Positions 5,856-10,932 of a stretch of 10,932 bases of DNA are shown piece after piece. The position numbers and the translations under genes were made by a program. The first letter of the stretch is position 1. Each line of letters starts with the position of its first letter. The notes below the pieces were generated by a model that saw only the letters and a list, made by a program, of their open reading frames with translations, made no database searches and was not told where the DNA came from. Source of the stretch: Deferribacteraceae bacterium (lineage in GTDB: Bacteria > Chrysiogenota > Deferribacteres > Deferribacterales > JAISNW01); the NCBI GenBank assembly GCA_031285415.1, contig JAITWF010000019.1, positions 1 to 10,932 of the forward strand, read 5' to 3'.

Positions 5856-6872
5856 ATGAAAAAATTTATCGGTCTCGATCTAGGCACATCCATATTCAAA
5901 GCAGTAGCGTTTACCCCTAAAGGGGATAAATTCATGCTCACTCATGCCTACGTACTGCCCTACCCTGCAAACTCTATCCTCGATGGCACGATCCTCGATT
6001 TTGGCGAAGTCAGCCAGCAGATCTCTAAGATTATCGAATCGGGCAACTTTAATAAGGCACCGATCGCCGTTGCCATAAAGGGGGCGATGGTCGCCGCAAA
6101 ATCGGTCAAAGTGCCGTATATATCAAAGGAACAGCTAAAAAATGATATGCTATTCATAGCTGAACAGTATATGCGTGCCGATCCTGAAGAGTATGCAATA
6201 GATTATAAACTTGTCAAAACTGACACCGAAAACTCTATAGCGCAGATCGCTTTCGCCGCAATACGCAAGGAGAATTTGGCTGACTATATCTCTATTATCG
6301 AATCTGCTCAGCAGGAGGTTGGTGCGATAGATGTAGAATCGCTTGCACTAAGCGATCTATATACACGGATGAAGCTACCGAAGAACGGTATATCGATGAT
6401 ACTCCATATCGGGCATACAGTTACACAGGCGATCTTTATCAAAGATGGCAACTATAGCCACTCTGAAAGCTGCTATATGGCAGGCGAGCATTGCACTAAC
6501 CTACTCACAGCGGCATTGCAGCTGAATAGTGAAGAGGTGGAGAGCGCAAAAACCTCTCCAGAGCTACACCCACAGGGGGATGCAGCAAAAAAGGTGATCG
6601 AGGAACGGTTTATACCTGATTTTATTAAGAATATTGACAAAGTTGTAAATAATCACACTCTCGCTGGAGGATTACCGATAGATCGTATCTATCTAAGCGG
6701 CGGTAGTGCCACACTGCATGGGCTAAACTCCGCACTAGAGGCGAAGTTTGAGGTACCCATAATCTTAATGAACCCTACCGCACTGATAGATGTCACCAAT
6801 AACATCGCCAAACAGGTGCTAGAGCTGAAACCAGCCGCACTCAATGTGGCGATAGCTATGGCATTGAGGTAG
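5856..6872 (+). CDS. pilM: PilM-like actin-fold protein (type IV pilus assembly family)
   Basis: This 338-residue protein has the actin/FtsA-like fold of PilM, the cytoplasmic ATP-binding partner of PilN in type IV pilus and type II secretion inner-membrane platforms. Residues 4-20 (FIGLDLGTSIFKAVAFT) form the first phosphate loop. VKVPYISKEQLKNDMLFIAEQY (85-106) is typical of the PilM SHS2-like insert. IYLSGGSATLHGLNSALE (278-295) is the adenosine loop. In the second phosphate loop, ISMILHIGHTVTQAIFI (179-195), H184 stands where these proteins usually have Asp. No pilN, pilO, pilP or pilQ follows; the next gene is convergent, 3 bases away. The start codon is fixed by the N-terminal motif, although its GGGG site is unusually close. 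A more distant FtsA- or EutJ-like role cannot be excluded. Confidence 0.85.
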   Translation: MKKFIGLDLGTSIFKAVAFTPKGDKFMLTHAYVLPYPANSILDGTILDFGEVSQQISKIIESGNFNKAPIAVAIKGAMVAAKSVKVPYISKEQLKNDMLFIAEQYMRADPEEYAIDYKLVKTDTENSIAQIAFAAIRKENLADYISIIESAQQEVGAIDVESLALSDLYTRMKLPKNGISMILHIGHTVTQAIFIKDGNYSHSESCYMAGEHCTNLLTAALQLNSEEVESAKTSPELHPQGDAAKKVIEERFIPDFIKNIDKVVNNHTLAGGLPIDRIYLSGGSATLHGLNSALEAKFEVPIILMNPTALIDVTNNIAKQVLELKPAALNVAIAMALR

Positions 6873-6875
6873 AGG

Positions 6876-7733
6876 CTACCCTTTCTGCTCTTCAAAGCTC
6901 CGATACAGCCACTCTGGCAGGCGTTTATCAACCTCACCACTCTTTGTCGCCTTTACAAATATATACTGCCCCAAATCTAGCTCTCTATGTGGTATATCCG
7001 TTATAAGATTTAGAATTTTGTCTACAGGATAAAATGAATCGCTAGCATTATTATGAACATCAGAAGAGAAGATCGATTCAATCTTAAATCCGCAATGAGT
7101 TAATAGTGTGTACAGCTCATGTTTATTATACTCTCTATTGTGCCGCCCATATATACCATATCCAGAGTAAGGGTCGTAGATATTTCCTCCAGATATCATC
7201 TTCGCTATATTTTCGAGCCTAGCTACATTAGGGGTTGTTAATATCAGTGTACCGTTCTCTTTAAGATGTTTTCTTATATTCATTAGTGCATATAAAGGGC
7301 TTTTAACAAAGTGTTCTATGACTTCACAGCACAAAACTACATCGAAATATTCGTCATCAAAGGGGAGATCGCTCTCCTCAACATTGTGATTCCAATATGG
7401 AAATGAGATTAGCTCCCCTTCATCATTGACTTTTTGCTGTATTTGCGTATGTAACTCGCCACCAAAATAGTTTGTATATTTAAGGTCGTAGTTACGAAAT
7501 TTATGCAGAAGCATAGAGGTAAAGTATGGGTTACCACCTATCTCTAATAGGTTACCACTCCCCTGCGGCACTAGCGATAAGGTATACACGAAACGCTTAA
7601 AATCATTTTTTAGATAGTTAATCACCTCATTTTTATCAGATGAATCTGTAAAATGATACGACTTTAAATAGTCAAAAAGGCTCTCCTCGGTTTCGCCGTC
7701 AGGAAGAGGCAACGGTAGGCTGAGTTTATCCAA
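6876..7733 (-). CDS. Class I SAM-dependent methyltransferase
   Basis: This 285-residue protein has a class I Rossmann methyltransferase core. NLLEIGGNPYFTSMLL (61-76) is the SAM-binding motif I, in the form EIGGN rather than the common EIGCG. DLPFDDEYFDVVLCCEVIEHF (122-142) covers the acidic loop and post-motif region, and GTLILTTPNVARLEN (161-175) is the following strand. This pattern is common among methyltransferases near sugar or surface-polymer genes, but no glycosyltransferase is in view and the substrate is unknown. The start is TTG at 7733, supported by GGGGG (7740-7744) 6 bases upstream and an in-frame stop shortly before; no ATG is available. It lies 19 bases after the lipoprotein gene. 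It is clearly richer in A+T than pilM and the prenyltransferase gene, suggesting a different history. Confidence 0.88.
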   Translation of the reverse strand: MDKLSLPLPLPDGETEESLFDYLKSYHFTDSSDKNEVINYLKNDFKRFVYTLSLVPQGSGNLLEIGGNPYFTSMLLHKFRNYDLKYTNYFGGELHTQIQQKVNDEGELISFPYWNHNVEESDLPFDDEYFDVVLCCEVIEHFVKSPLYALMNIRKHLKENGTLILTTPNVARLENIAKMISGGNIYDPYSGYGIYGRHNREYNKHELYTLLTHCGFKIESIFSSDVHNNASDSFYPVDKILNLITDIPHRELDLGQYIFVKATKSGEVDKRLPEWLYRSFEEQKG

Positions 7734-7752
7734 TTTTATCCCCCAATTAGTT

Positions 7753-8241
7753 CTAATTCCCTAAATTCAGCTTAAACGACACGCTATCGTTCAGTATGTC
7801 TCGGCTATCATATCTGCTATATTCATCGTTCGGCTGCGTCAGCGTTTCTCGCTTAGGGGTAAAGAAGTAGCTCACCGTTATTTCACCTGTTGCAGTATGT
7901 GCAATAGGAACGGTTACATGGTAGAAGTTCTTCATCTTTAGAAGCCTTCGACTAACCTGCGAGCCAGTAAACCCTGCGGCAGTTGTCTGGCTCACATCCA
8001 CCACAAGCCCACTCATCGCCGCCGTCGTGATATTTTCAAAGGCGATAACGATATTGCCACCCTCGACCCGATAGTGAACCAGCGCATACCGCCCATTAGC
8101 TGTGCCGATATGCCCACCGATATCGGCAGGGGCAACGCTTTCGCTCACCCCTGCACAGCCTGCAAATGAGAGTAGTATTAACAGTAATACTATACGGCTG
8201 TATAACTGATTACTGTAGAATAGAGCATAAATACTCGTCAC
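7753..8241 (-). CDS. Lipoprotein of unknown function
   Basis: I do not recognise the family. The 162-residue protein has a lipoprotein signal: R16, a hydrophobic run IVLLLILL (17-24), then SFAGC with C29 as the lipidated cysteine. The mature part is rich in beta-strand patterns (YALVHYRVEGGNIVIAFENITTAAMSGLVVDV, later FYHVTVPIAHTATGEITVSYFF) and could be a single immunoglobulin-like or beta-sandwich domain. I chose GTG at 8241 because GGAGG (8247-8251) lies 5 bases upstream. The frame stays open to 8337, but those extra 32 codons read through REP-like hairpins and are not plausible protein. It is followed 19 bases later by the methyltransferase gene, which may be co-transcribed. Outer-membrane anchoring facing the periplasm is inferred. 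Confidence 0.75.
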   Translation of the reverse strand: MTSIYALFYSNQLYSRIVLLLILLSFAGCAGVSESVAPADIGGHIGTANGRYALVHYRVEGGNIVIAFENITTAAMSGLVVDVSQTTAAGFTGSQVSRRLLKMKNFYHVTVPIAHTATGEITVSYFFTPKRETLTQPNDEYSRYDSRDILNDSVSFKLNLGN

Positions 8242-8260
8242 TGCGACCTCCGAGCCATAT

Positions 8261-8313
8261 GTAGGGGCGGGGTCTGCCCGCCCGATATTAATGGGCGACC
8301 AAACGTCGCCCCT
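8261..8313. repeat. REP-like GC-rich double hairpin
   Basis: GGGCGGG (8265-8271) pairs with CCCGCCC (8277-8283) around GTCTG, and GGGCGAC (8293-8299) pairs with GTCGCCC (8305-8311) around CAAAC. The outer GGGGCG (8264-8269) can also pair with CGCCCC (8307-8312), so the unit may fold as two hairpins or one larger arm. The sequence beginning GTAGGGGCGGG resembles intergenic repeats found in many bacterial genomes; that likeness is from memory. Confidence 0.75.
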
Positions 8314-8325
8314 CCCCCTGCATGG

Positions 8326-8346
8326 ATTGCGGATCAAGTCCGCAAT
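8326..8346. repeat. REP-like hairpin, perfect 8-bp stem
   Basis: ATTGCGGA (8326-8333) pairs perfectly with TCCGCAAT (8339-8346) around TCAAG. The unit GGATTGCGGATCAAGTCC, followed by GCAATGACG, resembles a repeat common between genes in several bacterial groups (from memory). It lies 12 bases beyond the GC-rich double hairpin, in the gap between the H1-like-tail gene and the lipoprotein gene. It could attenuate transcription between them. Confidence 0.75.
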
Positions 8347-8382
8347 GACGCATGATATGTAATGCTTTAATGCGATTACTCA

Positions 8383-8940
8383 TTACGCCTCCGTGGTATC
8401 GGCCGGCTTCTCCTCTGCTACAACTACCTCTGCTGGAGCCTCCTCCACTACTGGTGCAGATACAGGGGCAGCCTCTTTACGTGTATATTTGCGCTTCGGC
8501 TTCTCATCTTTCTTCGCTGTGCTTTTCGCAGCAGCTTTTTTAGGCGCCTCTTTCTTAGCTACTTCCTTCTTAGGAGCGGCTTTTTTAGCGGCAGGCTTTT
8601 TCTTCTCTACCACAACCTCTTCCGCCACAACCATCTCTATCTCAGGCTCTGGCGTTCCATTTCCATTCAGGTCAGCCAAGTCGCCCTCGGCGTTAACGAT
8701 CAGATCGTTCACCTCCATAATAGCGGCGTACTCTGCTGTTAGCTCCTCTGCATTCAGCTTTTTGCCCGACTGCATAAGGGTGAACACCTTATTACCCAAA
8801 ACGGCAAGTTTTTCATGTTTGACACGCTTTAGAGACGATATAGACACCTTCTTGTGTCCTGTGTAGTAAAGACGTGCTAATCTTTCGCTTAATGAGCTAA
8901 ACGTTCTCGAGAAAAAGTCTGTCCCCTCTGATTTATCCAT
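8383..8940 (-). CDS. Protein with helical N-terminal domain and H1-like Lys/Ala/Pro tail
   Basis: I do not recognise a named family. The first 90 or so residues of this 185-residue protein look helical and coiled-coil-like (SLSERLARLYYTGHKKVSISSLKRVK, then KLAVLGNKVFTLMQSGKKLNAEELTAEYAAI). This pattern recalls short bacterial helical domains in which LG.KV..L...GK precedes a second helix. Residues about 112-155 are a low-complexity KKPAAKKAAPKKEVAKK-type tail ending KPKRKYTRK, reminiscent of histone H1-like bacterial proteins, followed by an acidic, Ala/Val/Pro-rich end. The tail could bind DNA or other polyanions, or act as a flexible linker. The ATG at 8940 has GGAGG 9 bases upstream, embedded in the last codons of the preceding small membrane-protein gene. 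Cytoplasmic location is inferred from the absence of a signal peptide. Confidence 0.75.
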   Translation of the reverse strand: MDKSEGTDFFSRTFSSLSERLARLYYTGHKKVSISSLKRVKHEKLAVLGNKVFTLMQSGKKLNAEELTAEYAAIMEVNDLIVNAEGDLADLNGNGTPEPEIEMVVAEEVVVEKKKPAAKKAAPKKEVAKKEAPKKAAAKSTAKKDEKPKRKYTRKEAAPVSAPVVEEAPAEVVVAEEKPADTTEA

Positions 8941-8945
8941 CTAAT

Positions 8946-9185
8946 CTATCCTCCAGCGATCTTATTTATAAGGTAGTCTATCCTCATTTTTTGCCAAAAC
9001 ACTACGCCAACCATCAGAATATTGATCACAAATCCTAATAGTGCAAGAAAAAACCACACACGAGAGCAGAAAAAGGGATTAATCCCCCCCCTCTCCTTCG
9101 TATCAGGGGCTGCGTATACGTCAAGAGCCTTTATAAGCTCCCTTGTAAACTCCTCTGTAGTCTTATCGGCACCCTCACCATTCAT
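8946..9185 (-). CDS. Small single-span membrane protein of unknown function
   Basis: This 79-residue protein is unfamiliar. The N-terminal 40 or so residues are soluble and acidic (EGADKTTEEFTRELIKALDVYAAPD). One clear transmembrane helix follows (VWFFLALLGFVINILMVGVVF, residues 43-63), and the protein ends in a short basic/amphipathic tail, WQKMRIDYLINKIAGG. With no cleavable signal at the start, an orientation with the N-terminus in the cytoplasm is plausible. The ATG overlaps the stop of the prenyltransferase gene as ATGA, and the next gene begins 5 bases after its stop, so it is translationally linked to both. The conserved spacing supports a real gene despite its size. A role in membrane quinone or haem metabolism would be a guess from position only. 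Confidence 0.7.
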   Translation of the reverse strand: MNGEGADKTTEEFTRELIKALDVYAAPDTKERGGINPFFCSRVWFFLALLGFVINILMVGVVFWQKMRIDYLINKIAGG

Positions 9186-10045
9186 GCTCTAAATCCGTAT
9201 ACCGCTAAGTCTAATATCGTTGCCACAAATAGTATCACACTGACAGCGGCGTTCATATTGAAAAAGGCTTTGTCGAGCTTTGCAATGCCGTACTTGCTCA
9301 CAAGGTAATGTTCGTACAGAAGCATTGCCCCTGATATCACAAGCCCTGCAAAGTAGATAAGCCCCATTGCAAACATTGCACCGTGAATAAAGAACAGTAT
9401 AAACGCCACAAGGTGCATATATCTGGCTGTTATCATAGTATTAATAGTGCCAAAACGTGCTGGAAAGGAGTGAAGCCCCTCCTCCTTGTCGAACTCCATA
9501 TCCTGCAAGGCGTAGAAGAGATCAAACCCTGCACACCACAGCACCACAGCCACACCCATATATATGATAGATGTGTTGAAGCTGCCAGTAACGGCGACCC
9601 ATGCGGCAAGGGGCGATACGCCCAGCGCAACGCCTAAAACTAGGTGACAAAGCGAGGTAAACCGCTTTGTATATGAATATAGTATAAATATCCCGATTAT
9701 TATAGGCGATAACGCAAACGATAGAAAGTTCAGCATATATGCGCCAGCCATAAATAGCGCAAAACTCACTACTACAAAGATAAACGCCGAATTCTTTGAT
9801 ATCGTACCTTTCGGTATCTCTCTCGTTGCAGTACGAGGATTTTTGGCGTCTATAGTGGCGTCTGCCCATCTATTAAACCCCATAGCTCCACTACGAGCCG
9901 CTACCATACAAAATACCACCCAAAATAGTGTATAGATCGATGGTACACCCTTTGCAGCCAGCACTGTAGCGGATAGCGCAAACGGCAGAGCAAATAGCGA
10001 GTGTTCGATCTTGATCATCTTTAAGTAACTGATAACTGCTCTCAT
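9182..10045 (-). CDS. UbiA-family prenyltransferase (4-hydroxybenzoate or menaquinone MqnP type)
   Basis: This 287-residue integral membrane protein transfers a polyprenyl chain to an aromatic ring during quinone synthesis. The two magnesium/diphosphate motifs of the UbiA superfamily are clear: N58-RWA-D62-ATI-D66 in GFNRWADATIDAKNPRTATRE, and D182-MEF-D186 in YALQDMEFDKEEG. About eight or nine hydrophobic segments follow the family topology (for example 39-50, 89-104, 112-125, 160-172). Substrate is undecided: the GFNR....ID..NPRTA.RE form is seen in the UbiA-like enzymes of organisms using the futalosine menaquinone route (MqnP) as well as in ubiquinone UbiA. No mqn or ubi gene is in view. 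It overlaps hemH upstream and the small membrane-protein gene downstream by four bases each (ATGA), pointing to one operon. Confidence 0.92.
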   Translation of the reverse strand: MRAVISYLKMIKIEHSLFALPFALSATVLAAKGVPSIYTLFWVVFCMVAARSGAMGFNRWADATIDAKNPRTATREIPKGTISKNSAFIFVVVSFALFMAGAYMLNFLSFALSPIIIGIFILYSYTKRFTSLCHLVLGVALGVSPLAAWVAVTGSFNTSIIYMGVAVVLWCAGFDLFYALQDMEFDKEEGLHSFPARFGTINTMITARYMHLVAFILFFIHGAMFAMGLIYFAGLVISGAMLLYEHYLVSKYGIAKLDKAFFNMNAAVSVILFVATILDLAVYGFRA

Positions 10046-10932
10046 ACACCCACCAATAATTTAGCGATAGATTCAGCGAAATCATCCGCCGCATTCAGCG
10101 TTTCCGCCCTTTCAATCTTAAGCCCAAGCTCCCTACCCTTCGGGATCAGGTCGTCATCAAGCTCTATTAACGTTTCGATATGATCATTTACAAATGAGAT
10201 AGCAAGTACCACTATATCAGATATTTGCAACTGTGCAAGCCGTTTCATCTCATCTGTTACAGATGGTGTAAGCCACTTCATCCTGCCAAGCTTGCTTTGG
10301 AATGCCAGCGAAAAGCTGCGTGGCTCTAGAATTTTAACAAGCTCACCGATCTGTTCGTATATCTGATCGAGATATGGATCGCCTGCATCTATCACCGATT
10401 GTGGTAGAGAATGAGCTGAAAACAATAAATGTACGCCGCCCATCCCCTTATCGAGCCGTGCTGCCGCCTCCTGAATGCGTAGTGCAAGCGACTTAAGGTA
10501 GCCTGAATCGGTGTGAAACTGCGATACACGAGTGATAACGCCTCTAGGGGGCGTTTTCGATATAGCACGATTAAATCTATTGAAACACGCACCTGTAGTG
10601 GTGCTGGAATATTGCGGATACATCGGAAGGAGGATTATCCGATCGTAATCCCCCTTCATCACTGTTTTAACAGTATCTTCAATATATGGATGCCAGTAAC
10701 ACATTGCAGTAAAGGTGTCTAGCTCTCTGCCAGACTTCTCTTTGTACAATGGCGCAACTTTAGCCAGTAGCTCCTGTGTGAGAGCTAGCTGTGGCGAGCC
10801 TCCCCCCATCTTTTGATAATGAGGGGCAACGATTTTTGACCGTTTCGCCGATATTTTGGAGGCTATAAACCGCTGAAGCGGAGCTGGCACACCAAAATTA
10901 ATAATCTCTCTGTCGTTCAGAAGATTTTTCAA
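10042..10932 (-). CDS. hemH: Ferrochelatase, N-terminus missing at window end
   Basis: Ferrochelatase inserts ferrous iron into protoporphyrin IX (or coproporphyrin III in some bacteria), the last or near-last step of haem synthesis. The 296 visible residues lack perhaps 25 at the N-terminus: the frame is open at base 10932, and the TTG there is an internal leucine of FLKNLLNDREI-type sequence, not a start. Motifs, counted from that codon, are GGGSPQL (43-49), LLPMYPQYSS (101-110), the catalytic H174 in LLFSAHSLP, LAFQSKLGRMKWLTPS (209-224), and D250-HIE-T with the acidic E253 in SFVNDHIETLIELD. No CX-type iron-sulfur cysteine tail is present. The stop overlaps the prenyltransferase start as ATGA, so haem and quinone steps are coupled here. 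Identification is secure. Confidence 0.96.
   Translation of the reverse strand: MKNLLNDREIINFGVPAPLQRFIASKISAKRSKIVAPHYQKMGGGSPQLALTQELLAKVAPLYKEKSGRELDTFTAMCYWHPYIEDTVKTVMKGDYDRIILLPMYPQYSSTTTGACFNRFNRAISKTPPRGVITRVSQFHTDSGYLKSLALRIQEAAARLDKGMGGVHLLFSAHSLPQSVIDAGDPYLDQIYEQIGELVKILEPRSFSLAFQSKLGRMKWLTPSVTDEMKRLAQLQISDIVVLAISFVNDHIETLIELDDDLIPKGRELGLKIERAETLNAADDFAESIAKLLVGV

Noticed and set aside
8242..8337. N-terminal extension of the lipoprotein frame
   Set aside because: The 32 codons read through REP-like inverted repeats; GTG at 8241 has GGAGG 5 bases upstream and starts a proper signal peptide.
8393..8866. 157-residue plus-strand frame opposite the H1-like-tail gene
   Set aside because: Its Ala/Ser/Phe-rich composition is the complement of the Lys/Ala/Glu codons on the minus strand, and it lacks a supported start.
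10930..10932. TTG at the window end as the ferrochelatase start
   Set aside because: The family has about 25 more residues upstream, including a conserved N-terminal strand, so this codon is an internal leucine.
1..10932. CRISPR array, tRNA, rRNA or transposase
   Set aside because: No direct-repeat series, cloverleaf with a CCA-proximal stem, rRNA-like sequence or transposase motif was seen on either strand.

Overview
The window comes from a Gram-negative bacterium. It shows two lipoprotein-type signal peptides, a PilM-type pilus protein, [NiFe]-hydrogenase maturation genes, a haem-binding lipoprotein, ferrochelatase and a UbiA-family quinone prenyltransferase. Base composition is intermediate (roughly half G+C by eye in most genes) and ATA is common as an isoleucine codon. 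An anaerobic or microaerophilic member of a group such as Campylobacterota, Desulfobacterota or Deferribacterota would fit, but the sequence alone does not settle the taxon.

Left part, plus strand: the 3' portion of enolase (cut by the window start) ends in a hairpin terminator. A compact RelB/RelE-type toxin-antitoxin pair follows, then an M29-family metallo-aminopeptidase. A roughly 123-base imperfect palindrome fills the gap between the peptidase stop codon and the ribosome-binding site of hypC.

Central part, plus strand: hypC, hypD, hypE, a small lipoprotein with one CxxCH haem motif, and hisI follow one another with overlapping ends (11, 1, 44 and 4 bases). This looks like one translationally coupled operon. 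HypC, HypD and HypE together build and deliver the Fe(CN)2CO group of [NiFe]-hydrogenases. HisI is a histidine-biosynthesis enzyme and is probably only a co-transcribed passenger. After a gap of about 96 bases with strong hairpins comes a lone pilM-like gene with no pilN/O/P/Q downstream.

Right part, minus strand, convergent with pilM: reading leftwards from the window end are hemH (cut at its 5' end), a UbiA-family prenyltransferase, a 79-residue single-span membrane protein, and a protein with an H1-like Lys/Ala/Pro tail. All of these overlap or nearly touch. After about 140 bases of REP-like hairpins come a lipoprotein of unknown function and an AT-rich class I SAM methyltransferase with a TTG start. 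HemH and the prenyltransferase suggest a haem/quinone, respiration-related theme for the first part of this cluster.

No rRNA, tRNA, CRISPR array or recognisable transposase was seen. The most noteworthy items are the large palindrome before hypC, the mutually exclusive hairpins over the pilM start, the haem lipoprotein inside the hyp operon, unusual residues in HypD and PilM, and two coupled proteins of unknown function behind the prenyltransferase gene. I see no clear, complete undescribed system.
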